Origin: Gammaproteobacteria bacterium
GTDB lineage: Bacteria; Pseudomonadota; Gammaproteobacteria; Natronospirales; REEB76
Assembly: GCA_027315405.1 (NCBI GenBank)
Contig: DAHUYB010000097.1
Location: forward strand, 29,340 to 93,339
Length of the DNA: 64,000 bases
Direction of reading: 5' to 3'
Under the pieces are notes generated by a model. The model did no database searches. It was not told where the DNA came from and saw nothing but the letters and a program-made list of their open reading frames with translations. Positions 26,660-36,060 of this stretch are shown here, in pieces (the stretch's first letter is position 1; every line of letters starts with the position of its first letter). The position numbers and the translations under genes are program-made.

Positions 26660-27883
26660 ATGAAAATCTATCTCGTGGGCGGTGCGCTACGCGACCGCCT
26701 CCTGGGCTTGCCGGTGAAGGAGCGCGATTACGTGGTGGTGGGCGCGGCGCCCGCCGACATGAATGCGCGTGGTTTCAAGCCGGTCGGCAAGGATTTCCCG
26801 GTATTCCTGCATCCCGAAACCCACGAGGAATACGCCCTGGCCCGCACCGAACGCAAGACCGGCCGCGGCTACCATGGCTTCGAATTCCATAGCGCTCCGG
26901 ATGTCAGCCTCGAGGACGACCTGCGGCGCCGCGACCTGACCATCAACGCCATGGCCGAGGACCAGCACGGGCAATTGGTGGATCCCTACCATGGACAAAG
27001 CGATCTGAACGCGCGTCTCTTGCGACACGTGTCGCCGGCGTTCGTGGAAGATCCGGTGCGGGTGCTGCGGGTGGCACGTTTCGCCGCGCGTTTCGCAGGC
27101 CTGGGGTTCAAGATCGTGGATGAGACCCTGGCGCTGATGCGTGCCATGTCGGAAAACGGTGAAGTGGATGCGCTGGTGCCGGAGCGTATCTGGCAGGAGA
27201 CCTTGAAAGCCCTGCAGACCGACACGCCCGCGGTGTTTTTTCAGGTGCTGCGCGCCTGTGGCGCGCTGCAGCGCGTGTTTCCGGAAATTGACCGCTTGTT
27301 CGGCGTACCACAGCCGCAAAAACATCATCCGGAAATCGATACCGGGGTGCACGTGCTGCTGGTGCTGGAACAGGCGGCCCGGCTAAGCGACGACATGGCG
27401 GTGCGTTTTGCGGTGCTGCTGCATGATCTCGGCAAGGGCAGCACGCCCGCCGATATCCTGCCGCACCATTACGGCCACGAAGAACGCAGCGTGAAACTCG
27501 CGGAAGCGCTGTGCGCGCGTCTGCGCGTGCCCAAGGACTATCGCGAGCTGGCGGTGCTGGTGGCGCGCTATCACGGCCAGGCGCATCGCGCCCAGGAATT
27601 ACGCGCCGACACCCTGCTGAAGCTGTTCAAGGCCTGCGACGCCTTGCGTCGGCCGCAGCGCTTCGCGCAATTCTTGTTGGCCTGCGAAGCAGACGCCCGC
27701 GGCCGCCTGCGTATGGAACACGCGCCCTATCCGCAAGCCGACTATCTGCGCGCCGCACTCGCTGCTGCGAGCGCAGTGGATGTGCAGTCTCTGGGCTGCG
27801 AACAACTCGAGGGTGCCGAGATCGGCGTGCGTCTCGAGGGTGCGCGATTCGAGGCGATCAAGAAAGCCATCGGCCGGGACTGA
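26660..27883 (+). CDS. cca: CCA-adding tRNA nucleotidyltransferase
   Basis: This class II enzyme builds or repairs the CCA end of tRNAs. The 407-residue product has [29 protein letters not shown] (glycine motif plus the metal-binding acidic pair), [13 protein letters not shown] and the HD phosphohydrolase site [11 protein letters not shown], matching the E. coli-type enzyme with HD domain. It is important here because the tRNA-Ile gene in this window does not encode CCA. It starts 181 bp after folK, with no obvious function in the gap. Confidence 0.97.
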   Translation: MKIYLVGGALRDRLLGLPVKERDYVVVGAAPADMNARGFKPVGKDFPVFLHPETHEEYALARTERKTGRGYHGFEFHSAPDVSLEDDLRRRDLTINAMAEDQHGQLVDPYHGQSDLNARLLRHVSPAFVEDPVRVLRVARFAARFAGLGFKIVDETLALMRAMSENGEVDALVPERIWQETLKALQTDTPAVFFQVLRACGALQRVFPEIDRLFGVPQPQKHHPEIDTGVHVLLVLEQAARLSDDMAVRFAVLLHDLGKGSTPADILPHHYGHEERSVKLAEALCARLRVPKDYRELAVLVARYHGQAHRAQELRADTLLKLFKACDALRRPQRFAQFLLACEADARGRLRMEHAPYPQADYLRAALAAASAVDVQSLGCEQLEGAEIGVRLEGARFEAIKKAIGRD

Positions 27884-27896
27884 GCCTCCGGCAAGT

Positions 27897-29111
27897 TCAC
27901 AAGCTGCGGCTGAGGTCCTGCAAGCTGAAGCCGCGCAATGCGCGATCCAGCCGCTTGCTGAAAGCCATGGCTTTGAAGCGTTCGCCCATTTCCTCGGGTA
28001 GCGTCAGCAGTTTCACCTCGCGCGCCGCGCGCCAGTCGTCGGCCAAGGCCGCTCCCGGCGTCCCGCCTCCCACGGCACTGGTACTTCCATGTACATCGCC
28101 GGCGATGCCCAGGGCCAGCAGGAAATGTGCCTGGGTGGCGTAGCCCGCGAGTTCCAGGCCCGCCGCGGTGGCGGCTTCCGCCACCGCGGTGAAATCCACA
28201 TGCGCGGTGATGTCCTGCAGCCCGGGGTACAAAAACGGATCATGGTGGGCGCGCTGGCGATAATGGCACATGAGCGTGCCCATGTAGCGGTCCGGATGGT
28301 AATAGGCTTGACGCGTATAACCGTAGTCCACCAGCAGCAAGACCCCGCGTGTGAGCAGGTCGGCCAGGCTGTATAAGAATGCCGGCAGCCGCACACAGAT
28401 CTCCGAACGGTAGTTTGGCACCAGCGGTTGCGGCAGGCTGCTTTCGAGGGTCGTGAGGGCCGCGCCTAACTCCGCGGGCGCGGGCCGCAGACACCAGACA
28501 AAGCGGTCGCCTTCGACAGCCACGTTGAATTCATCGAAGCCCCGCGGCGCGCGGCGGAAGCGGCTGATGGGCAAGGCATCCAGCACTTCGTTGCCGATGA
28601 TCACGCCGCTAAACGCCGGCGGCAGACGTTCCAGCCACTCGACCTTGTCAAGCATTGCCGGCGCCTGCTCGGCGAGCGTGTGCCGCTGGCGTTCACGCAA
28701 GTCGGCACTGACCTCCAGTATCAGATAGCGTCCCGGCGGTTGTTGCAGCCGCACAAGCTGCTTGAGCATGTCGGCGGCCAGCACGCCGGAACCGGCACCT
28801 AATTCCAGAATATCGCCGCCAGCCAGCGCTGCCAGCACTTCGGCGCATTGCACGGCGAGACAGCGGGCAAACAACGGCGAGAGTTCCGGAGCGGTGACAA
28901 AGTCGCCGTCGGCGCCGAACTTGCGGGCACCGGCGCTGTAATAGCCGAGCCCGGGTGCGTACAGCGCCAGCTCCATGAAACGTTCGAAACGAAGAGCGCC
29001 GCCGGCGGCGGCGATTTCGTCGCGCAACAGCGCACCCAGCCGTTGGCTGTGGAACAACGCCTCCGGGGTGGGCGACGGCAGATTATCGAGGGTTTGGCGG
29101 ATAGGTAACAC
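27897..29111 (-). CDS. MidA/NDUFAF7-like SAM-dependent methyltransferase
   Basis: A 404-residue protein of the COG1565 group, related to the mitochondrial complex I assembly arginine methyltransferase NDUFAF7. It shows GALRFERFMELALYAPGLGYY, FGADGDFVTAPELSPLFARC, the SAM motif ILELGAGSGVLAADML, and GVIIGNEVLDALPISRF. The start is not certain: I chose GTG at 29111 (reading LPIRQTLDNLPSP next), since longer readings run into the divergent reductase gene. It converges on cca with 13 bp between them. Confidence 0.85.
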   Translation of the reverse strand: MLPIRQTLDNLPSPTPEALFHSQRLGALLRDEIAAAGGALRFERFMELALYAPGLGYYSAGARKFGADGDFVTAPELSPLFARCLAVQCAEVLAALAGGDILELGAGSGVLAADMLKQLVRLQQPPGRYLILEVSADLRERQRHTLAEQAPAMLDKVEWLERLPPAFSGVIIGNEVLDALPISRFRRAPRGFDEFNVAVEGDRFVWCLRPAPAELGAALTTLESSLPQPLVPNYRSEICVRLPAFLYSLADLLTRGVLLLVDYGYTRQAYYHPDRYMGTLMCHYRQRAHHDPFLYPGLQDITAHVDFTAVAEAATAAGLELAGYATQAHFLLALGIAGDVHGSTSAVGGGTPGAALADDWRAAREVKLLTLPEEMGERFKAMAFSKRLDRALRGFSLQDLSRSL

Positions 29112-29159
29112 GCTTTCTGGTCTAATGATGTGAACCGGAATGCTCAATAAGGCGGAAGC

Positions 29160-29912
29160 ATGAAAAATGATACCCGAAAGCTCGCCGGCAAAACCGCGCT
29201 CATCACCGGTGCCGCACGCCGCATCGGCGCGGCGGTCGCACAACGGCTGCATGCCGAGGGCATGAACGTGGTGCTGCACTATCGCGGTTCGGAGCAGGAA
29301 GCCCAGGCCCTGTGCCAATCACTGAATGCGATACGCCGCGACTCGGCGATGCTGGCGCAGGCGGATCTCGCGAATCTCGGCGGCTTCGACTCGCTCATCA
29401 AAACCGCGCTGCAATGGGGCAGTTTGGACCTGCTGGTGAACAATGCTTCAGTGTTTTATCCCACTCCCATCGGCACGGTCAGCGAGGCCGATTGGGACGA
29501 ACTCATGGGCAGCAATCTCAAGGCGCCGTTTTTCCTGTCGCAGGCCGCGGCGCCGTATCTGAAACAGAGTCATGGCGTGATCGTCAACCTGGTGGACATC
29601 CATGCGCGCCGGCCGCTGCGCGAACACACGCTCTACAGCACCGCCAAGGCGGGGTTGGCGATGCTGACACTGTCGCTGGCGCGCGAACTGGGTCCGGAGG
29701 TGCGCGTCAACGGCGTGGCGCCCGGGCCGATCCTGTGGCCGACAGGCGGACTTGACGAGCAGGCCAAACAGGCGATCCTCGACAATACCGCCCTGAGGCG
29801 CGCCGGCGCGCCGGACGACATCGCTGGCGCCATCGTGTATCTGGCGCGCGACGCGGATTACGTAACCGGGCAGATTATCGCGGTGGACGGCGGCCGCAGC
29901 ATCGGCTGGTAA
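29160..29912 (+). CDS. Pteridine reductase (FolM-like SDR)
   Basis: A 250-residue short-chain reductase with the TGAARRIG cofactor loop typical of pteridine reductases (Arg instead of the usual Gly), LVNNAS, the catalytic YSTAK motif, and VDGGRSIGW at the end. Such enzymes reduce dihydrobiopterin or dihydrofolate with NADPH. It is divergent from the MidA-like gene and overlaps the beginning of the aminopeptidase transcript. The folB/folK genes lie 3 kb away. Confidence 0.88.
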   Translation: MKNDTRKLAGKTALITGAARRIGAAVAQRLHAEGMNVVLHYRGSEQEAQALCQSLNAIRRDSAMLAQADLANLGGFDSLIKTALQWGSLDLLVNNASVFYPTPIGTVSEADWDELMGSNLKAPFFLSQAAAPYLKQSHGVIVNLVDIHARRPLREHTLYSTAKAGLAMLTLSLARELGPEVRVNGVAPGPILWPTGGLDEQAKQAILDNTALRRAGAPDDIAGAIVYLARDADYVTGQIIAVDGGRSIGW

Positions 29913-29941
29913 TGCGGCCTCAGGGCGCACTCCAGTACACG

Positions 29942-31210
29942 ATGTTCAGGCGGAACGTAAACAGATTCCGCCGGCTGCTTGCCGTCTTCAGCGTCGTCGC
30001 CAGTCTGTTGTCCCTATCAGCCTGCGCAACGATGGGCTATTACAGTCAGGCGATCCACGGTGAGCTGGATCTGCTGGCCGACCGTCAATCCATCAAGTCG
30101 CTTATCGCCGACCCTCATACATCGCCGCCGCTCAGGAAAAAACTGGTGCTGGCGCAACAGCTCCGCAGTTTCGCAAGCGCAATGCTCGGTTTGCCGGATA
30201 ACCACAGTTACACCACCTACGTTGCGCTGCATCGACCCTATGTGAACTGGAACGTGTTTGCAACGCCGCAGTTTTCCCTGAAGCCTGTCACTTGGTGTTT
30301 TCTGTTTGCGGGCTGCGTACCCTATCGCGGCTATTTCAGCAAACAGGCTGCGTTTGAATTCGCCGCGTCGCTGCGCAAAAAAGGTGACGATGTCCATATC
30401 TCCGGGGTGCCCGTGTTCTCGACCCTGGGCTGGTTCAACGATCCGTTGCTCTCCAACATGCTCGACTGGGATGACACTACCCTTGCCAACTTCATCTTTC
30501 ACGAATTGGCTCATCAGGAGCTGTACGTGGAGGGCGACGCGGATTTCAACGAATCCTACGCCGTACTGGTGGCGGACGTGAGCGTGCACCGCTGGCTACA
30601 GGCGACTAGGCGCGGCACGGAATTGGAGGGTTATGAAGCCAGGCAGCAGCACTGGCGGATGATCGTACGACTGGTGGACGCGACGCGCGCACGGTTGGAA
30701 CAAGTGTATGCCTCGGGTGCGTCCAAGGAGATCATGCGGCAACGCAAACTAGCGATTTTCAACAATCTACGCCGAAATTATACGGCGCTGCGACCGCAAC
30801 TGGATGGAGATACCGGCTACGACGGTTTTTTCAGCGGGACACTCAACAACGCCAGCCTGCTGACAGTCAGTATCTATACACGCTGGGTGCCGGCGTTTCG
30901 CGTTTTGCTGGCGCAAGACCACGGTGACTTGCCGGCGTTCTACCGCTCGGTGAAGCAATTGGCAAAACTGCCGTCACAGCAACGTCACACGGCTCTGGAA
31001 AAACTCATGCCCAAGAGGGTGGAAGCAATGATATCTATAAATTCAGGCTATGCATGCGCCGCAACCGCTGGAGCTCGGCCTGCGGGGTCAACTTGCCGAG
31101 ATATACGCGGGCACCACCGCTTCCAGGGCCAGCGGCTCGATAGCGAAGCTTCCGAAATCATTCTGGCTGCAGACACTGTCAATCTTGAGCGAACGGTAAT
31201 TGTCCAGTGA
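29942..31210 (+). CDS. Predicted zinc aminopeptidase lipoprotein (COG4324)
   Basis: After a signal peptide with a lipobox (LSLSAC) the protein continues ATMGYYSQAIHGELDLLADRQSI and carries IFHELAHQELYVEGDADFNESYA, the HExxH plus downstream Glu signature of COG4324 (DUF2265). It should be anchored in the outer or inner membrane facing the periplasm. The frame is 422 residues, but the last ~60 residues run antisense through the next gene and look unlike protein. Dropping one G in the run at 31017-31019 would end the protein at TGA 31029-31031, at the expected length. A frameshift or sequence error is likely. Confidence 0.8.
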   Translation: MFRRNVNRFRRLLAVFSVVASLLSLSACATMGYYSQAIHGELDLLADRQSIKSLIADPHTSPPLRKKLVLAQQLRSFASAMLGLPDNHSYTTYVALHRPYVNWNVFATPQFSLKPVTWCFLFAGCVPYRGYFSKQAAFEFAASLRKKGDDVHISGVPVFSTLGWFNDPLLSNMLDWDDTTLANFIFHELAHQELYVEGDADFNESYAVLVADVSVHRWLQATRRGTELEGYEARQQHWRMIVRLVDATRARLEQVYASGASKEIMRQRKLAIFNNLRRNYTALRPQLDGDTGYDGFFSGTLNNASLLTVSIYTRWVPAFRVLLAQDHGDLPAFYRSVKQLAKLPSQQRHTALEKLMPKRVEAMISINSGYACAATAGARPAGSTCRDIRGHHRFQGQRLDSEASEIILAADTVNLERTVIVQ

Positions 31211-31999
31211 GAAGGGTTTGCCCGGCAGCCATTCCATGATCGCCGCCTGCAGCCATGACAGGGGAGGCGGCAATCCGATGATGGCGCGCGGCAACCCCAT
31301 TACCTTGGCCGTGTAACACACCAGTTCCCGCAGCGTGTAAATCTTCGGGCCGCACAGACTGAAACGCCGGCCAAAACTGGCGTGCTCATCCAGACTGCGG
31401 ACAATCGCGTCCGCCACATCGCCGACGTAGACCGGAGCAAATTTCGCCCGCGCACAGGCCAGTGGAAAAATGCCCGGCGCCATTCTTAGCAGTGCTGCGA
31501 ATCGATTGAAGAAGCTGTCGCCCGGCCCGAAGATTACGCTGGGCTCGAACACGCTGACCTGCAGCGGGCCCTGCGCCTTGAGCACCAGCGTCGCAGCTTC
31601 GCCCTTGCTGCGCAGGTAATGGCTGGATGCATTTTCACCGGCGTTGAGGGCGCTCATGTGCAGCAAACGCGGCACACCGGCGCTGGCGCAAGCCGCCAGT
31701 ATTTTCCCGGTGAGTTTCAAGTGGACCTGGGCAAAACCCTGGCCGCGGTGGCCGCGTTCGTTGAGGATGCCCACCAGATTCACTAGCACATGACAGCCGC
31801 TGAATTCGCGCTTCAGGGTCTCCAGATCGTGGACGTTGGCCTCCACCAGCGAGAGCGTGGGCAATACCAGCAGCTCCCGATGCCGCGCCCGCGAGCGCGT
31901 CAGGATTTTCACGTTAAAGTCGTTTTCCACGAGGCGCGCCGCCAGATGCCGGCCGACGAAACCCGTGCCGCCAACTATACAAACCGTGGATCTGGGCAT
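31088..31999 (-). CDS. NDUFA9-like NAD(P)-binding epimerase family protein
   Basis: A 303-residue atypical SDR with an N-terminal VCIVGGTGFVGRHLAARLVENDFNV Rossmann motif, VLVNLVGILNERG, LLHMSALNA and the YLRSKGEAA segment where the active Tyr/Lys of classical enzymes sits (YxxxK form retained). It resembles complex I NDUFA9-like proteins, whose bacterial members have an unclear role. The ATG at 31999 follows AAAGGTTCG. Its 3' end overlaps the antisense tail of the aminopeptidase frame. Confidence 0.85.
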   Translation of the reverse strand: MPRSTVCIVGGTGFVGRHLAARLVENDFNVKILTRSRARHRELLVLPTLSLVEANVHDLETLKREFSGCHVLVNLVGILNERGHRGQGFAQVHLKLTGKILAACASAGVPRLLHMSALNAGENASSHYLRSKGEAATLVLKAQGPLQVSVFEPSVIFGPGDSFFNRFAALLRMAPGIFPLACARAKFAPVYVGDVADAIVRSLDEHASFGRRFSLCGPKIYTLRELVCYTAKVMGLPRAIIGLPPPLSWLQAAIMEWLPGKPFSLDNYRSLKIDSVCSQNDFGSFAIEPLALEAVVPAYISAS

Positions 32000-32163
32000 G
32001 AGGACGAACCTTTTGAAAAGCACACGCGATTGTCCATACTCCGGCGAGCACCACCCGCCGGTCAAGCACTCACCTACGCGCTTGTCGCAGGCCAAGGATC
32101 AAAGATCAGGCAGGCCGATGCCATAAGAGGTGCGTTAAATGAACGTTTGGGCGTTAGGCGTTT

Positions 32164-34155
32164 TCATGGCGGTGTCGGCGTGGCCGTCGCCGCGGTGCTA
32201 ACGGGCGCCTGTGCCACTGCCGCGCTGACGGCAGCGGGTGCGGCGCTGATGCTGCCAAGGCGTGCGCTCAAGCGCTCCGTGGTATTGTGCAGACGCCAGT
32301 CGAAAATTACCGCTTCGCTCATGACGCGGCGCACATAGCCACGGGTTTCCCAGTATGGAATGGTGTCGACCCAAACGTCCGCCGGCAGACTACCGCTCTG
32401 GGGCAGCCATGAATCCACCATTTTGACGCCGGCATTGTAAGCGGCGGTCGCCAGCGGTTCGCTGCCGTTGAAGCGCTTCAACATGCGGCTCAGATAAGCG
32501 CTGCCGAGGGTCAGGTTGATATGCGGATCCTGCAGCGCGTCGCGGCTGTCGAGCACCAGCCCGAGGTTCGCCGCCACCCGGCGGCCGGTGGCGGGCATCA
32601 GCTGCATGAGGCCGATGGCTCCGGCCGGCGATACGGCATCGGGGCGGAACACGCTTTCCGCCCGGATCACTCCGTACACCCACGGCAAATTCAGATCCAG
32701 CGCCTGTACGCGCGGCGCGAGCGTGTCATCGTACGCCAGCGGATAATTGACCGTCAGGTCCTGCCAACAGCCGGCGTTGGCGAAACTGCGGATGGCACGT
32801 CCATACCAGCCCCATGCCTGCGCCAGCAGTGCCGCCTGGCAATGCGCCGGCTTTGACAGCGAGGCTGTGGCTGCCTGCCATTCGGCGTTGGCATCATCGT
32901 ACAAGCCCGCGTAGAACAACTCGCGCGCGCGCACCAGGCCCGGACGCTGCTGCAATTGCGCCAGCACCTCAGGCGCCGGCCGGCTCGGTTCCTGGGTGAT
33001 GGCATAGCTCAGATGCAGACGGTCAGCCGCCAGGAACCCATAATAATCCATGCCGTCGGCGAGGGTTTGATAAATAGCAGCGGCCGAGTCTGTCTCACCG
33101 GTGGCCGCCAGGGCGCGCGCTTTCCAATAACGCCATTCGGGCTTGGCGGCCAGCGGACCGAGGGCCGGCAGCAACGCCAATACCGCCTGCCAATGGCCTG
33201 TGCGCATTGCTGTCCGTATGCGCCACTCGGTCACCCGCGGATCGTTGACGCGCGGCAAGCGTGCCAGCAAGTGCGCGGCATCCGGCAGCAGATTCCAGGC
33301 GGATGCCAGCGCCAGCCGTACCTGCATGTCCTGGACATCGTCGGGGGCGAAATGATAACGGCGCGAGAGCTCCGTCCACAGATGGCGCGCGCGTGCCGGA
33401 TCCGTGCGCGCCACCAGTTGTACGCCGTTGAGCAGCAGCGGCTGGTATTTGGGATCGTCCGGCACCTGAATGGTGGTGAGTACCCTGGCGGGATCGGCCG
33501 CCACGTCCAGCCAGATACGCGCCCAGGGTCGGTCCGCGGCGTTGAGTTGCGGCAGTAGCTGGCGCGCGAGTGCATAGTCGCGCGCCAGCAGCGCCTGTTG
33601 CACGCGTCGCACCCGCATGTCGTTGGTGATGCGGTGGTGGGCCTGCAGATACTGGAAAGCCGGTTTGCAGGTAGGCGGCTGCGAAGCCGGCGCCAGCCAT
33701 AAATGCTGCGCCGCCACCACCCAGGCATCGCGGTCCTGCGGGTCGCCGCCGGCCAGATGTGCGCTCACCGCCGCACAGCGCAGCGGCGCTGTGGTTTCAT
33801 TCTGATACTGGGCCAGAAAAGTCTGCCAGTCGCCGTTATTGGCGAGTTCCAACAACCACTCCTGACGCAGCGCCTCGGCGACCGGCAGTGACGCCTGTTC
33901 CTTAAGAAAAGATTGCAGCGCACCGGCCGGCTGCTGCGCGAGCGTGGCACTGAGATAGGCATAACGCAGATAAGGATAGAGCGGATAATCCGCGAGCTCG
34001 TTGAGGTAGGGCGTGAGTGCCGTGAGGTTGCCTTTGTGCGCCGCCGACCACGCTTGCCTGAACTCAGCGCGTTCCACTGCCAAGTCCGCGGCGAGTGCGG
34101 ATGGGATGCTGCAGCCGCAGAGCGCAACAACCAGTAGTCGGGACATCCAGGACAT
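32164..34155 (-). CDS. slt: Soluble lytic murein transglycosylase Slt
   Basis: A 663-residue periplasmic enzyme that cuts peptidoglycan to 1,6-anhydro-muropeptides. It has a signal peptide (MSWMSRLLVVALCGCSIPSALA), a long helical U-domain, the L-domain, and a C-terminal lysozyme-like domain with the catalytic Glu in VIRAESVFRPDAVSPAGAIGLMQLMPAT, then ATAAYNAG. The C-terminus is an Ala/Val/Thr-rich tail. It is divergent from the semialdehyde dehydrogenase gene. Confidence 0.96.
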   Translation of the reverse strand: MSWMSRLLVVALCGCSIPSALAADLAVERAEFRQAWSAAHKGNLTALTPYLNELADYPLYPYLRYAYLSATLAQQPAGALQSFLKEQASLPVAEALRQEWLLELANNGDWQTFLAQYQNETTAPLRCAAVSAHLAGGDPQDRDAWVVAAQHLWLAPASQPPTCKPAFQYLQAHHRITNDMRVRRVQQALLARDYALARQLLPQLNAADRPWARIWLDVAADPARVLTTIQVPDDPKYQPLLLNGVQLVARTDPARARHLWTELSRRYHFAPDDVQDMQVRLALASAWNLLPDAAHLLARLPRVNDPRVTEWRIRTAMRTGHWQAVLALLPALGPLAAKPEWRYWKARALAATGETDSAAAIYQTLADGMDYYGFLAADRLHLSYAITQEPSRPAPEVLAQLQQRPGLVRARELFYAGLYDDANAEWQAATASLSKPAHCQAALLAQAWGWYGRAIRSFANAGCWQDLTVNYPLAYDDTLAPRVQALDLNLPWVYGVIRAESVFRPDAVSPAGAIGLMQLMPATGRRVAANLGLVLDSRDALQDPHINLTLGSAYLSRMLKRFNGSEPLATAAYNAGVKMVDSWLPQSGSLPADVWVDTIPYWETRGYVRRVMSEAVIFDWRLHNTTERLSARLGSISAAPAAVSAAVAQAPVSTAATATPTPP

Positions 34156-34261
34156 GCGTGTAGATTATCGCGAAGCGGAATTTCATTACTACCCTCAGGC
34201 CTGGGAACGGCGTAATCTTTTTCACGCCCGCCGAATAACCACGTCGTGACCAGAGGACCGC

Positions 34262-35626
34262 ATGGCCTTCACCAGCATCAATCCCGTCAACGGTGAAAAA
34301 CTGCAGGACTATCCCGGGTGGGATGGCGCGCGTCTCGAACAAGCGCTGGCGCTCAGCGCCGCGGTGACGCCGGCGTGGAACACGGGTTCGCTGGCTGAAC
34401 GGAGCGCTTTGCTGCGGCGTGTCGCTGAGAGCTTGCGCCAGCGCCGCGACCCGTGTGCCGCGCTCATGAGCCGGGAAATGGGCAAATTGATCGGCGAAGC
34501 GCGCGCTGAAATCGAGAAATGCGCGCGCTGCTGTGACTACTATGCGGAACAGGCCGCGGCGTTGCTGGCGGAAGAGCCGGCCAAGACCGATGCCGCAAAA
34601 AGTTATGTGGCGTACCAGCCCCTCGGCTGCGTGCTGGCCATCATGCCGTGGAATTTCCCCTTCTGGCAGGTGATCCGGGCGGCGGTGCCAGCGCTTACCG
34701 CGGGTAACAGTGTGTTGCTGAAGCATGCCGACAACGTGCCGGGCTGCGCCCTAGCGCTGGCGGAAATTTTCCAGGAGGCCGGTTATCCGCAGGGCGTATT
34801 CCAAACCCTCATGATCGGTATCCCGCAGGTCGAGGGCGTGATCAAAGACCCGCGCGTGCACGCGCTTACGCTCACCGGCAGCGAGCGCGCTGGCCGCGCC
34901 GTGGGCCGGCAAGCCGGCGAAGTCCTGAAAAAATGCGTGCTGGAACTCGGTGGTTCCGATGCCTTCGTGGTGCTGGAGGATGCCGATGTGAAACTCGCGG
35001 CCGAAGTTGGCGCGAAATCCCGTTACCAAAACGCCGGCCAGAGCTGCATCGCCGCCAAGCGCTTTATCCTGGTGGACAAGATCGCCGAGACATTCCTGCA
35101 GGAATTCCGGACACGCGCCGCGGCCCTGGAATGCGGCGATCCGCTGGCTGCCAAGACCACGCTTGCGCCGCTGGCACGCTTCGATTTGCGCGACGCCTTG
35201 CACCGGCAGGTACAGGATGCCCTGGCCAAGGGCGCCACGGCACTGCTGGGCTGCCAACCGCTGCCCGGCAAGGGCGCGTTTTACCCAGCCTCGATACTTG
35301 ATGGCGTTGCCCCCGGCATGCGCGCCTGGGAAGAGGAGCTATTCGGACCGGTAGCCAGCATCATCCGGGTTCGCGATGAGGCACAGGCGCTGAAAGTCGC
35401 GAACGGCAGCGCCTATGGTCTCGGCGCCAGCGTCTGGACGCGGGATACAAGCCGCGGCGAAAAATTTGCGCGGCGCCTGCAGTCGGGCAGCGCCTTTGTG
35501 AACGGGCTGGTGAAAAGCGATCCGCATCTGCCCTTCGGCGGCATCAAGAATTCAGGATATGGTCGCGAGCTGGCACGCCACGGGATCCTGGAATTCACCA
35601 ACATAAAGACTGTCTGGATCGGATAA
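34262..35626 (+). CDS. NAD(P)-dependent semialdehyde dehydrogenase (Sad/YneI-like)
   Basis: A 454-residue aldehyde dehydrogenase with start FTSINPVNGEKLQDYPGWD, cofactor region IMPWNFPFWQVIRAA, catalytic Glu in LELGGSDAFVV and nucleophile Cys in NAGQSCIAAKRF, ending LPFGGIKNSGYGRELARHGILEFTNIKTVWI. This is the succinate/glutarate-semialdehyde group represented by E. coli Sad (YneI). It stands alone with its own terminator. Confidence 0.93.
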   Translation: MAFTSINPVNGEKLQDYPGWDGARLEQALALSAAVTPAWNTGSLAERSALLRRVAESLRQRRDPCAALMSREMGKLIGEARAEIEKCARCCDYYAEQAAALLAEEPAKTDAAKSYVAYQPLGCVLAIMPWNFPFWQVIRAAVPALTAGNSVLLKHADNVPGCALALAEIFQEAGYPQGVFQTLMIGIPQVEGVIKDPRVHALTLTGSERAGRAVGRQAGEVLKKCVLELGGSDAFVVLEDADVKLAAEVGAKSRYQNAGQSCIAAKRFILVDKIAETFLQEFRTRAAALECGDPLAAKTTLAPLARFDLRDALHRQVQDALAKGATALLGCQPLPGKGAFYPASILDGVAPGMRAWEEELFGPVASIIRVRDEAQALKVANGSAYGLGASVWTRDTSRGEKFARRLQSGSAFVNGLVKSDPHLPFGGIKNSGYGRELARHGILEFTNIKTVWIG

Positions 35627-35629
35627 AAA

Positions 35630-35660
35630 AACAGGGCCGCTTGACAGGCCCTGTTGCTTT
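35630..35660 (+). terminator. Terminator of the semialdehyde dehydrogenase gene
   Basis: AACAGGGCC/GGCCCTGTT forms a 9-bp stem with an 8-nt loop, followed by GCTTT, 4 bp after the stop codon. An A-run on the other side lets it also serve the convergent small secreted-protein gene. Confidence 0.85.
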
Positions 35661-35676
35661 AACCTCTAGCAGAATT

Positions 35677-35901
35677 TTATATTTTGTGGGCGCTGCTTGC
35701 GCCACTATTGGTGCTGGCCGAGGGCGCAGGCGTAGTTGTAGAAGTGCTCGGTGATGCAGGTACCTTATGGGTGGCGTTCGGTGCCGGCGCGGGCGCCGCA
35801 GTGCTGGTGGATGGTGCCGGAGTGTTTTGTGCTTGCACGCCAGCTACGCTCAACAGCAAGGCGGCGCAAAGCAGTGGAACAATTTTGCTGATTTTATACA
35901 T
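35677..35901 (-). CDS. Small exported Ala/Pro/Ser/Thr-rich protein
   Basis: A 74-residue product: signal peptide (MYKISKIVPLLCAALLLSVAGVQA) then about 50 residues of low-complexity Ala, Pro, Ser and Thr. No fold or family is recognised. Composition and signal peptide resemble the beginning of the DUF2914 protein encoded next on the same strand, which may have arisen from the same ancestor or been shaped by repeat expansion. Confidence 0.55.
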   Translation of the reverse strand: MYKISKIVPLLCAALLLSVAGVQAQNTPAPSTSTAAPAPAPNATHKVPASPSTSTTTPAPSASTNSGASSAHKI

Positions 35902-36002
35902 GTCATGGTTCTCCTTGGTTATTTCTGCGATTACTAAACGTGGTCTTAAAAAGATCCATATTTTAGGATGGCTTTATTCCCCTCGCCCCGCATCGAATCC
36001 GT

Positions 36003-36047
36003 ACCCTCACCCGCTGTGGACACCCTCTCCCATGAGGGAGAGGGGAT
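36003..36047. repeat. REP-like CTCTCCC hairpin repeat
   Basis: CCCTCTCCC ATGA GGGAGAGGG is a perfect hairpin (36023-36044) preceded by ACCCTCACCC. The same hairpin core recurs at 61855-61877 in this window. It lies directly after the DUF2914 stop codon, so it may also help to end that transcript. Confidence 0.65.
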
Positions 36048-36060
36048 TTTGCTATAGCCT

